Program-made: the position numbers and the translations under genes
Part shown: in pieces, positions 1 through 7,600 of the stretch
How the letters are laid out: each line of letters begins with the position of its first letter
How positions within the stretch are numbered: the first letter of the stretch is position 1
Notes under the pieces: model-generated
What the model saw: only the letters and a program-made list of their open reading frames with translations
Databases searched by the model: none
What the model was told of the DNA's origin: nothing
NCBI GenBank assembly: GCA_026395685.1
Contig: JAPLYG010000021.1
Span: forward strand, 1-51,204
DNA: 51,204 bases
Origin: Candidatus Parcubacteria bacterium
GTDB taxonomy: Bacteria > Patescibacteriota > Patescibacteriia > CAIXNZ01
Reading direction: 5' to 3'

Positions 1-258
1 AAAATACTTTATTGGGGCCCATATCCTACCGGCGGATATATTGCCAAGTCTTTTGATCAGAAATATTGGGTAACGGGTTTTGACCGCAGAGAAACAAAAG
101 ATTACATTTTTGAGCTGTGGTATTATGATTATAATAATTACACTTCCAATACTATTAGGCTGGTTTTGAAAGATAAAGACGGCAAATTTATCAAGGCAGG
201 GGAGGAACCTATGCAAATTTTGATTTTTAATGAAGGACGGTTGCAATCTTTAAAATAA
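1..258 (+). CDS. C-terminal fragment of an unknown protein
   Basis: The frame is open from the first base to the TAA at 256-258, giving 85 residues whose start lies outside the window. The fragment is rich in aromatic residues (for example LYWGPYPTGGY near its start and ELWYYDYNNY in the middle) and ends in QSLK. I recognise no catalytic motif. The aromatic, strand-like composition could fit an extracellular beta-rich domain, but that is only inference. A good intrinsic terminator follows the stop within a few bases, so this is the last gene of its transcript. Confidence 0.6.
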   Translation, partial: KILYWGPYPTGGYIAKSFDQKYWVTGFDRRETKDYIFELWYYDYNNYTSNTIRLVLKDKDGKFIKAGEEPMQILIFNEGRLQSLK

Positions 259-260
259 CA

Positions 261-300
261 AAAAGACTCCTCAGCGTTATGAGAAGTCTTAGTTTTTTTT
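261..300. terminator. Intrinsic terminator, probably bidirectional
   Basis: AAGACT (263-268) plus CTCA (270-273) pair with TGAG (280-283) plus AGTCTT (285-290) around a single C/A mismatch and a six-base loop, followed by eight T at 293-300. An A-run on the left side lets it also serve the minus-strand gene ending at 289. Confidence 0.8.
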
Positions 301-597
301 GGAAAAATAACTAATGTTTGCACTAGTACAATCTGCAACCTGGCTATTTTTTTCTTCACAATTATGGCAAATTCGATTAAAAATGCCTAAGGATTCGAAG
401 TTACGTTCACAGCGTAAGCAGATTCTCGATGTTGTAGGAGTAGTTTTCCTTTTAATTCCGGCTGCTGAAAGCGGCGGCTGTCTTGGTTTGTTTCTTTTGA
501 CTGTAAGCCCTTCTGTGCAAAGAAGGCAGGTATTACTTTCTGTTTTGGACCAGAATTTTCTAGCGCACTGATCGCAGTATTTCAATACCGGTTTCAT
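289..597 (-). CDS. Small double zinc-ribbon protein
   Basis: The 102-residue product holds two cysteine-pair modules: YCDQC...CLLC near residues 8-27 and CLRC...CHNC near residues 60-80. This spacing is typical of zinc-ribbon or zinc-knuckle folds that bind nucleic acid or other proteins. The second module has the C-x2-C-x3-F-x-S-x-G-x2-N-R-x-C form seen in small bacterial zinc-finger proteins. I place the start at the ATG at 597. A TTG at 639 would add 14 residues but has no better ribosome site. The gene converges on the upstream fragment and shares its terminator. No specific function can be assigned. Confidence 0.6.
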   Translation of the reverse strand: MKPVLKYCDQCARKFWSKTESNTCLLCTEGLTVKRNKPRQPPLSAAGIKRKTTPTTSRICLRCERNFESLGIFNRICHNCEEKNSQVADCTSANISYFSKKN

Positions 598-622
598 TGC
601 CTTTGGATGCTGCGGAGCAAAA

Positions 623-670
623 ATGAAATGTGCTCCCAAAAAGAAAGTAGCTAAAAAGAAGAAGAAATAG
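623..670 (+). CDS. Possible 15-residue lysine-rich peptide
   Basis: ATG at 623 opens a 15-codon frame, MKCAPKKKVAKKKKK. GGAG lies at 614-617, a proper Shine-Dalgarno distance, and a hairpin terminator follows at 680-708. Ten of 15 residues are lysine. It could be a genuine micro-peptide, a leader peptide or chance; nothing but layout supports it. It lies divergent to the zinc-ribbon gene when that gene starts at 597. Confidence 0.25.
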   Translation: MKCAPKKKVAKKKKK

Positions 671-679
671 GGGATAAAG

Positions 680-708
680 AATCGGCTCGTGATGGGTCGA
701 TTTTTTTA
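680..708 (+). terminator. Probable intrinsic terminator before lexA
   Basis: AATCG (680-684) pairs with CGATT (698-702). The stem is extended by GCTC with GGGT through G-U wobbles around a GTGAT loop, and a T-run follows at 701-707. Confidence 0.55.
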
Positions 709-769
709 TTGTTTATCCTTTGTGATAAATGAATAAAACGAGTTTTATTGCCCTGTGGATAAGTAACTC

Positions 770-798
770 TTGACACTCGGTTTTTGTTCGGTTATTAT
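770..798 (+). promoter_or_regulatory. lexA promoter (TTGACA-17-TATTAT)
   Basis: TTGACA at 770-775 and TATTAT at 793-798 are separated by exactly 17 bp, close to sigma-70 consensus. The expected start near 805 leaves a leader of about 40 nt before the lexA ATG at 848. Confidence 0.85.
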
Positions 799-824
799 TA
801 GAATGTAATTCGGCTTTTGTTCGG
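775..824 (+). promoter_or_regulatory. Putative LexA operator: paired direct repeats
   Basis: Two copies of a CGGYTTTTGTTCGG element occur at 778-791 and 811-824. Each contains two half-sites spaced 11 bp: ACTC-N7-GTTC (775-789) and ATTC-N7-GTTC (808-822). The first copy fills the -35/-10 spacer and the second lies just downstream of the expected transcription start, so binding to either would block RNA polymerase. This resembles the GTTC-N7-GTTC direct-repeat LexA box known from Alphaproteobacteria rather than the palindromic Bacillus or E. coli boxes. Autoregulation by LexA is inferred. Confidence 0.65.
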
Positions 825-847
825 CTTAATAATTAATTTGAAAAAAT

Positions 848-1453
848 ATGAGTTTAACCAAAAGACAAAAAGAAATTCTAGATTACATTAATGATTTTAT
901 TGAAGAATATGGCTATGCTCCCAGTTATCGGGAAATTGGTCAGAATTTCGGCTTATCTTCAACAGCCACTGTTTGTGAGCATATCCAGACTCTTGAAGCA
1001 AAAGGGTACTTGAAAACTGATCATAATGAAGCTCGTTCTATTGAAATCATAGAGAATGAAAAAGCATCGGCTGTATTTTTAGCCTTAGCTGGTTTAATCA
1101 CGGCTGGTGAGCCGATTGAGGCAGTTGAACAACCTGAAAAAATAGCAGTGCCCACTGATTTAATTAAAGATGAGTCTCAGACTTTTGTTTTAAAAGTTAA
1201 GGGTCAGTCAATGATAGATGAAGGAATATATGATGGTGATTATGTAGTGGTAGAAAAAAATTCACATCCTGAAAACGGGCAGGTAGTAGTTGCTTTATTA
1301 GATAATACTTTTGCAACATTGAAAAAGTTTTATAAAGAATCAAACCGTATTCGTTTGCAACCTGCGAATTCAACGATGAAGCCTATTTTTGCCAAAAATG
1401 TTATAGTACAAGGAATTGTTAAAGCGGTAATCAGGAAATATAGTTATGCTTAA
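848..1453 (+). CDS. lexA: LexA repressor of the SOS response
   Basis: LexA represses DNA-repair genes until RecA-bound ssDNA stimulates its self-cleavage. The 201-residue product has the usual length and two-domain layout: an N-terminal winged helix-turn-helix (about 1-65, starting LTKRQKEIL with APSYREIG) and a C-terminal S24 peptidase fold. The cleavage pair is Ala86-Gly87 (ITAGEP). The catalytic dyad is Ser121 in GQSMID and Lys159 in ATLKKF. All key residues are present, so it should be self-cleavable. The start follows an AT-rich stretch with no Shine-Dalgarno motif. The gene stands alone with its own promoter and operator-like repeats. Confidence 0.95.
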   Translation: MSLTKRQKEILDYINDFIEEYGYAPSYREIGQNFGLSSTATVCEHIQTLEAKGYLKTDHNEARSIEIIENEKASAVFLALAGLITAGEPIEAVEQPEKIAVPTDLIKDESQTFVLKVKGQSMIDEGIYDGDYVVVEKNSHPENGQVVVALLDNTFATLKKFYKESNRIRLQPANSTMKPIFAKNVIVQGIVKAVIRKYSYA

Positions 1454-1913
1454 AATTAATTAATTTAAATATCCTTTGGAATATTGCGGGTGAGTTTCGT
1501 TTTCCCCCTCCCAAAACAAAAACTCACCCCGTTTCCGAGGTAAGTCTTGCACTTAGAGAATTTATAGTCAGCTGGTTGACGCCAGTGACTAGACTTATTT
1601 CGCAATAAGCATCTCTTTTATTTAGTATATCTTGAATTTTAATAATATACAACAGGTCGTTATCTATCATTTTTTAACTATTAACATAATATTATATGTC
1701 TCGAAAACAAAAAGCGATTTATCGTCAATTAATCTGTAAGTTTCTTAGTTTTATTATATTTATATAAACAATTAAATAAATATAATTTTGCCCTATTTAA
1801 AAATAGGGGGTAATAGAATTAATAATAAGAAACAGCTGGGATAAATACTTCGAGCAATTATGGGCGCTTGAGGTTTCCATTAAACACGGATCCCAGCTGA
1901 TTTCAATTTTACT
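1454..1913 (+). other. Structured intergenic region, 460 bp
   Basis: No convincing gene is seen here. There are four hairpins. A long one at 1488-1529 (GGGTGAGTTT with AAACTCACCC, inner GTTTT with AAAAC) may end lexA transcription but lacks a T-run. TAGTCA/TGACTA with CTGG/CCAG lies near 1563-1593, nested within TAAGTCT/AGACTTA. CCCTATTT/AAATAGGG is at 1791-1808. A perfect 10-bp stem CAGCTGGGAT/ATCCCAGCTG (1833-1842/1890-1899) lies just before the next gene. The rest is very AT-rich. A structured RNA is possible, but I do not recognise a family. Confidence 0.45.
1833..1899 (+). promoter_or_regulatory. Hairpin leader element upstream of orphan gene
   Basis: CAGCTGGGAT (1833-1842) and ATCCCAGCTG (1890-1899) form a perfect 10-bp stem closing a 47-nt loop. 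Inside it CGAGC and GCTTG can pair through one wobble. The element ends 14 nt before the ATG at 1914, so in RNA it could act as a cis-regulatory structure. No known riboswitch consensus is recognised. Confidence 0.4.
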
Positions 1914-2648
1914 ATGATTATCAAATATGCTGATAACTTTGAATCAATATTTTACGCTATAATATGCCATAATATTACCGGCTATTTTTTAGTGCCTAAA
2001 AGTCAGCCGCAAAGTTTATTTGAAGAAGAAGACTATATTGATGCTGATAAGATTAATAAGCAGCAAATATTAAATGAGCATAATCAAAAATTCGGGCTAA
2101 TAAAGTGGTTAAATATAAATGATAAAACTACATCTGATTTTAAGGCTGATATTATGTTAGCACTTCGTTTTTGGCATGCCTATAAATATAAAGTTATTAC
2201 TGAATGCATTAAATACGCTATTAAATATGGATTAACATATTTGCCGGAATTCAATGAATATAAGATTTTTAAAAATATTACGAAGCAGGTATTTGGTGAA
2301 ATCAATTTGGCAGCGAGCCATCTGGAGTTAGTGCCTGTCCAAAAAAATAAAGATTTATTTTTAATAGGAGATTATAACGAAGAAAGCCAAATCGGAGATT
2401 TGGTTCTTAAAAAAATAAAAGAAAAATATTTTGGCTATAACTTCTTATTGAGAACTCCGAGAGGAACATACTTGCTATATAAAGATAAAATTATATCCTG
2501 GGATAGCAAGCCCCTTGAGGCAATAATTCCTTTGGCTAAAATATTAGAAAGTATATATGACAAACCTTTAACTGAATTTATTGATGCAAATGAGAGAAAA
2601 ACTGTTAGCTTCTCTTTTTTATCAGGGCAAGGCTTAGCCTTTAATTAA
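1914..2648 (+). CDS. Hypothetical protein, 244 aa
   Basis: I do not recognise this protein. It has no signal peptide or clear membrane segment and is rich in Lys, Ile and Asn, like an AT-biased cytoplasmic protein. A basic-hydrophobic central part (about 80-115: ALRFWHAYKYKVITECIKYAIKYG) looks helical, and the C-terminal third has several short strand-like stretches. The start ATG lies 14 nt after a perfect 10-bp stem (1833-1899), with no Shine-Dalgarno motif. The hairpin might control it. It converges on the L,D-transpeptidase gene 15 bp away with no clear terminator between. It could be a transferred accessory gene. Confidence 0.6.
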   Translation: MIIKYADNFESIFYAIICHNITGYFLVPKSQPQSLFEEEDYIDADKINKQQILNEHNQKFGLIKWLNINDKTTSDFKADIMLALRFWHAYKYKVITECIKYAIKYGLTYLPEFNEYKIFKNITKQVFGEINLAASHLELVPVQKNKDLFLIGDYNEESQIGDLVLKKIKEKYFGYNFLLRTPRGTYLLYKDKIISWDSKPLEAIIPLAKILESIYDKPLTEFIDANERKTVSFSFLSGQGLAFN

Positions 2649-2663
2649 AATTTAAACTTAAAT

Positions 2664-3416
2664 TTATTGAACAATTACTTTAGTCCCAATCTGAGTAAAA
2701 TTATATAGCCTTTCCATATCTTCATAGCGGACATTTACGCAACCGCCTGAAACAGTATCAATACCAAATTTATTATGCCAATATGCGCCATGAATATAAT
2801 AACGCAACCCGTTTTTAGTGGCAAAATGCATATTCCACTTGGTATTGGAATAGATATTATAATTTTTAACGGGATATTTGGCAATAATGGAAAATTCACC
2901 GATTGGAGTCGGTGTTTTTGCCTTGCCCGTAGAAACAGGCACATTATCTAATAAAATATCGCCAAAATAATATGCTAAACGTAAATCTTTAATATTGACT
3001 ACAATTTTCTTTTTAAATTTAGTAGGTTTTGGGTCAATTGGTGAATAATCATTATAAACTTCTGTGCTATCTGAGTAACCGTCGTTATCACTATCTTTAA
3101 CCGTTATGTTTGAGCCCAGACGTATTTCCCAAAGATCATTTAGACCATCATTGTCAGAATCAGCATGAACCATCTTTAGTTTCGCATGTCTGGGAGAATA
3201 ATTATTTTTTACTTCTAGCCCATCAGGGAAGGTATCATTATCTGTATCTGGATTATTAGGGGCAGTATGATATATTTCTTTTTCCTGATAATCATTTAAA
3301 CCATCGGAATCAGTATCTATAAATTTTTCAATATTTTGCGCCAACGTAAAAGCACCAATAAAAGCTGTAATGGCTAAAACAATAAAAAATATCAGATATC
3401 TTGATTTTTTGAGCAT
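2664..3416 (-). CDS. L,D-transpeptidase with TSP3-like calcium repeats
   Basis: YkuD-family enzymes cross-link peptidoglycan (3-3 links) or attach proteins to it outside the cell. The 250-residue product has an N-terminal membrane anchor or signal (about 6-27), then three to four Asp-rich DxDxDGxxD repeats (34-122) resembling thrombospondin type 3 calcium-binding repeats, then a YkuD domain (about 137-250). His209 (IHGAYWH) and Cys226 fit the HX14-17[S/T]HGChN catalytic motif, but the sequence is SGGCVN: Ser223, Gly224 and Gly225 precede Cys226, so the usual His before Gly-Cys is Gly. Asn is kept. The Ca-repeat-YkuD architecture is common in Patescibacteria. It is monocistronic on the minus strand. 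Confidence 0.85.
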   Translation of the reverse strand: MLKKSRYLIFFIVLAITAFIGAFTLAQNIEKFIDTDSDGLNDYQEKEIYHTAPNNPDTDNDTFPDGLEVKNNYSPRHAKLKMVHADSDNDGLNDLWEIRLGSNITVKDSDNDGYSDSTEVYNDYSPIDPKPTKFKKKIVVNIKDLRLAYYFGDILLDNVPVSTGKAKTPTPIGEFSIIAKYPVKNYNIYSNTKWNMHFATKNGLRYYIHGAYWHNKFGIDTVSGGCVNVRYEDMERLYNFTQIGTKVIVQ

Positions 3417-3469
3417 GTATTTGTTTAATTTAAAAGTTATTTAGCGGGATTTAGAGTCTATATTATGTT

Positions 3470-3612
3470 ATTCACGAACCTTAAAAGGTTGAATAGGCTA
3501 ACGCACACGATTAAGCGCTAAAAGAGAGGGAAACAGCCTTGTCCGCTGTCCGATCTCGTCAAGGTTCTAAATTATCTTTAAGCTCCTCAAACTCAAGGAG
3601 CTTTTTCTTTTC
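3470..3612 (+). ncRNA. Candidate structured RNA ending in a terminator
   Basis: GAACCTT (3476-3482) can pair with AAGGTTC (3561-3567), closing a domain that holds a hairpin of GAGAG and ACAGC paired with GCTGT and TCTC (about 3523-3556). The same AACCTT can instead pair locally with AAGGTT (3485-3490), giving two exclusive folds. A strong terminator (3580-3612) closes the region. It lies between a minus-strand gene and the presenilin-like gene at 3649. It could be a stand-alone small RNA or an attenuating leader. It does not match the SRP, 6S, tmRNA or RNase P motifs that I know. The 5' end is a guess. Confidence 0.4.
3580..3612 (+). terminator. Intrinsic terminator
   Basis: AAGCTCCT (3580-3587) pairs with AGGAGCTT (3596-3603) around an 8-nt loop, followed by a T-rich tail to 3612. 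The T-run is only on the plus-strand side. Confidence 0.8.
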
Positions 3613-3636
3613 TTTATTATACCACTAAATTAATGT

Positions 3637-3642
3637 TATAAT
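3637..3642 (+). promoter_or_regulatory. -10 element for a probably leaderless mRNA
   Basis: TATAAT at 3637-3642 ends 6 nt before the ATG at 3649, so transcription should begin at or next to the start codon. No good -35 is seen, and a second TATAAT at 3642-3647 overlaps it. Confidence 0.4.
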
Positions 3643-3648
3643 ATAATC

Positions 3649-4497
3649 ATGAATTTAAATTGGCGACATTTTTTAAGTTTTAGCTTTATATTTGAGATTA
3701 TTTGCGTATTTTTAGGTTTATTCTTTTCGCTTGGCATAGCCTTGCGTTATAGAATTTTAGTACCTGTATCTGAAATAAGCATTCAATCTCAGTATTCAGC
3801 GTTGCAGTTTTTGCTTATTTTTTTAACAGCCACTGTTATTCTTTTATTATTACTCAAGCTTTATAAAAAGCCTTGGCTCGTGAGGCTTTTATTTTATTTG
3901 GCCATTTTTCAGGGATTATGGATCTTTGTTAACGCCTATGTCCCTTGGCCAAATTGCTTAATTATTTTAGGTGTTTTGGCTTTTTATTGGTTATATTATA
4001 AAAATATTTTAATTCATAATGCTATTATAATAATGGCCTTGAGTGCCATTGCCGTGATGTTTGGCGCTAATTTGACTCCCAGTGCCGCTATTATCATCTT
4101 ACTAATACTGGCAGTTTATGATTTTTGGGCAGTATATAAGACTAAGCATATGGTACAGATGTTTACCGGGATGGCTGAACAAAAAGTATATTTTACGATA
4201 ATAATTCCGCAGAATATTCGCGGTTTATTTAAAAAAATTAGTATAGTCAGTCCCAGTGTGGAATTTATGTTCTTAGGGACAGGGGATATTGCTTTACCGG
4301 CGATTTTTGTAGTTTCTTGCCTACAAATCAGTCTATTAACCGCCTACATAACAGCTTTAGGTACAATTGCCGGCTTTATTTTCCTGTTTATTTTATTTGT
4401 TTCCCAGAAAGAAAAGCAGCCTATGCCTGGCTTACCGCCCATTGTATTAGGGACATTATTGGGTTTTTTAATATCTCAAATTATAATTAGGCTATAA
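3649..4497 (+). CDS. Presenilin-like intramembrane aspartyl protease
   Basis: The 282-residue product is almost entirely hydrophobic, with about nine predicted membrane helices. Two aspartates in the presenilin/signal-peptide-peptidase pattern are visible: Tyr157-Asp158 (AVYDFWAVY) in one helix and Gly210-Thr-Gly-Asp213 (GTGD) in a later one. PGLPP (260-264) near the C terminus stands where the PAL motif sits. These are the YD, GxGD and PAL motifs of family A22 proteases, which cut substrate helices within the membrane. It matches the presenilin homologues of archaea and of Patescibacteria. The start codon lies right behind a -10 box. No partner gene is evident. Confidence 0.8.
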   Translation: MNLNWRHFLSFSFIFEIICVFLGLFFSLGIALRYRILVPVSEISIQSQYSALQFLLIFLTATVILLLLLKLYKKPWLVRLLFYLAIFQGLWIFVNAYVPWPNCLIILGVLAFYWLYYKNILIHNAIIIMALSAIAVMFGANLTPSAAIIILLILAVYDFWAVYKTKHMVQMFTGMAEQKVYFTIIIPQNIRGLFKKISIVSPSVEFMFLGTGDIALPAIFVVSCLQISLLTAYITALGTIAGFIFLFILFVSQKEKQPMPGLPPIVLGTLLGFLISQIIIRL

Positions 4498-4580
4498 CTA
4501 ATTAAATATAGATAACCTTATTTAAATTGTGGCTAATATTAGCATAAAAATATTTAAAAAGTAAATACTGCCTCAAGGTG

Positions 4581-4609
4581 TTGTGAAAGGCTAGATATTA
4601 AGTTATAAT
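4581..4609 (+). promoter_or_regulatory. dnaE promoter (TTGTGA-17-TATAAT)
   Basis: TTGTGA (4581-4586) and a perfect TATAAT (4604-4609) with 17-bp spacing lie 75 bp before the dnaE ATG. Confidence 0.65.
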
Positions 4610-4684
4610 TTAGATATAAACCCTGCTTGAATACTATTAACTGAGGGAATTTTTGGCATCAGTATTATTTTGATTGTTACCTAT

Positions 4685-7600
4685 ATGAAATTTGTTCCGC
4701 TCCACGTCCATAGCCATTACAGCCTGCTTGACGGCTTAGCCAAAATTGATGACTTGGTTGCTAAGGCCAAGGCCGATGGCATAGAGGCAATGGCTTTGAC
4801 TGACCATGGTTCCATGTATGGTATTATTGAGTTTTGCCAAAAAGCCAAAAAAGCAGGGGTCAAACCCATTATCGGTGTTGAGGCTTATGTTGCCCCCTAT
4901 GGCCGAAAAAATAAAAGGACAAAAATTGATGAAGATCGTTATCATTTAATTTTACTGGCCAAAAATAATATAGGTTATCAGAATTTATTAAAGCTTGTTA
5001 CATCCGCTTATCTGGATGGATTCTATTACAAACCCAGGATTGATTTGGAAATATTAGAAAAATATAAGGAAGGCATAATCGGCTTGTCGGCTTGTATTGA
5101 AGGTGAAATTCCCAATGCCATTTTGACCTATAAGGATTTGGAAAAGGCAGAGGCTGTTTTGCAGAAATATTTGAATATTTTCGGCAGAGAAAATTTTTTT
5201 CTGGAATTACAGTCACACCCGAATATGCCGGTTCAAAAGCAGGTTAATGAAAAACTTTTGGAATTGGCCCGCAAAAACAATGTTGACGTAGTAGCAACAA
5301 ATGATACTCATTATTTAAATACTGAAGATGATAAAGCTCATGATATTTTGATTTGTATTCAGACAAATCGCAAGGTGACAGAAGAAAATAGAATGACAAT
5401 GATGGGGGAAGATTTTTCCCTAAAAACAACGGAACACATGTATCGGGAATTTAAGTTTTGCCCTGAAGCAGTGAGCAATACCCAAAAAGTTGCTGATTTA
5501 TGCAATGTGGAAATTCCTTTCGGTAAAAATATTCTGCCTGTTTTTGAAGTACCCGCTGGGTATACTGATATAGACTATTTGAGAAAATTATGTATGGAGG
5601 GGCTTGTTTATCGTTATGGCGGGCAATTGGATAAAGATAATAATTGGAGCATAGAGGAAGATAAGATTTTAAGTAAAAATTTAAATCAGGAATTTAGGAA
5701 GAAAGATGTTCAGGACAGGCTTGATTATGAATTATCCATAATTGCCAAAACTGGATTTTCTTCCTATTTTTTAATTGTGGCTGATTTTATTATTTGGGCG
5801 AAGAATAATGGTATTGTAGTCGGTCCTGGCAGAGGTTCGGCAGCCGGCAGTTTAGTTTCATATTTGACCAGAATTACCAATTTGGATCCTTTGGCATATG
5901 ATTTGTTGTTTGAACGCTTTTTAAATCCTGACCGTATATCCATGCCTGATATTGATACTGATTTTGCCGATGTCCGACGTGATGAGGTAATCAGATATGT
6001 AGAAGATAAATACGGCAAAGATCATGTAGCCCAAATTGTGACTTTTGGAACAATGGCGGCGCGTGCTGCTATTCGTGATGTGGGCAGGGCATTGGGCTTG
6101 GCTTACAGTTATTGCGATAAAGTGGCTAAAATGATTCCTCTGGCCATGGATTTAAATACTGCTTTGGGGAAAGTGCCTGATTTAAAAGCGGAATATAAAA
6201 ATAATAAAGATTGCAAGGATTTACTAGATAATGCCAGAAAATTAGAAGGTTGCTGCCGTCATGCTTCAACTCATGCCTGTGGAATTGTGATTACACCCAA
6301 GCCTTTGACTGAATATTTACCGTTACAATATGCTTCCAGCGATGATATATCTATTGTTTCTCAATATTCTTTGCATCCGATTGAAGATTTGGGCCTGTTA
6401 AAAATGGACTTTTTAGGTTTGCGTAATTTAACTATCGTTGAAAATGCTTTAGAGACAATTGAAAAAGTTCATGCCATAAAAATAAATATTGAAAATATTC
6501 CTCTGGATGATAAAAAATCTTTTGCGCTGCTGCAAAAAGGGGAGACTACCGGTGTCTTTCAACTGGAATCATCAGGCATGAAAAGATATCTTAAACAATT
6601 AAAACCCTCGAGCATTGAAGATATTATCGCCATGGTAGCTTTGTATCGTCCCGGACCTTTGAATTCAGGTATGGTTGATGAATTTATTGCTCGCAAGCAC
6701 GGAGTTAAAAAGAGTACCTATGATCATCCTCTGATGGAAAAGTCTTTGAATAAGACTTATGGTGTTATTGTTTATCAGGAGCAGGTAATGCAATTATCAA
6801 AAGATATGGCCGGCTTTACCGGCGGTCAGGCCGATACTTTGCGTAAAGCCATGGGTAAAAAAATTGCTGATTTGATGGAAAAAATGAAAAAGGATTTTAT
6901 TGAGGGCTGCCTGAGAAATAATATTCCCAAAGATATTGCCCAAAAAACTTTTAGCAGCATGGAAAAGTTTGCAGAATATGGTTTCAATAAGTCACATGCG
7001 GCCTGTTATGCCTGGATAGCTTATGAAACTGCATATTTAAAAGCTAATTATCCGGTTGAATTTATGGCATCCTTATTAACGTCTGATTTGGATGACATTG
7101 AAAGAATAGCATTGGAAGTCGGCGAATGCCGCAATATGGGTATTGAAGTTTTACCGCCAGATATTAATGAAAGTTTTACCCGTTTCACAGTGGTGGCTGA
7201 AAGTCTGAAAGAAAAAAGGCCAAGAATTAGATTTGGCTTATCGGCAGTAAAAAATGTCGGTATGAATTTAACCAAGGCAATAATCAGAGAAAGAAAGGAA
7301 AAAGGCTCTTTCCAGTCCCTGGTTGATTTTTTAAGCAGAATTAATGACAAGGATTTGAATAAAAAATCACTTGAGAGCTTAATTAAATGCGGTGCGTTGG
7401 ATCAGTTTGGCGATCGTTATGAAATGCTTATGAATATGGACAAATTGTTAAATTTTATCAGGGCAGTAAATGAAGAAGCACAAACAAGCCAAAATAGCCT
7501 TTTTGCCACGGCTGATAATAAAATAAACCATTCATTACAATTAGAGAAATTCTCGCAAACTCCCAAAAAGGAAAAATTAGCCTGGGAAAAGGAATTGTTA

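Noticed and set aside
1833-1899. 10-bp inverted repeat as transposon ends
   Set aside because: The interior is only 47 bp with no transposase, no direct duplication at the flanks and no second copy seen; a RNA hairpin is simpler.
3520-3560. GGGAAACAGCC string suggesting 23S rRNA or SRP RNA
   Set aside because: The match is limited to a few bases; neighbouring 23S sequence, the SRP GGAA tetraloop and the symmetric loop motifs are absent.
4670-4684. TTG start for dnaE
   Set aside because: It adds five residues before the PHP motif; ATG 4685 gives the family-typical N terminus.
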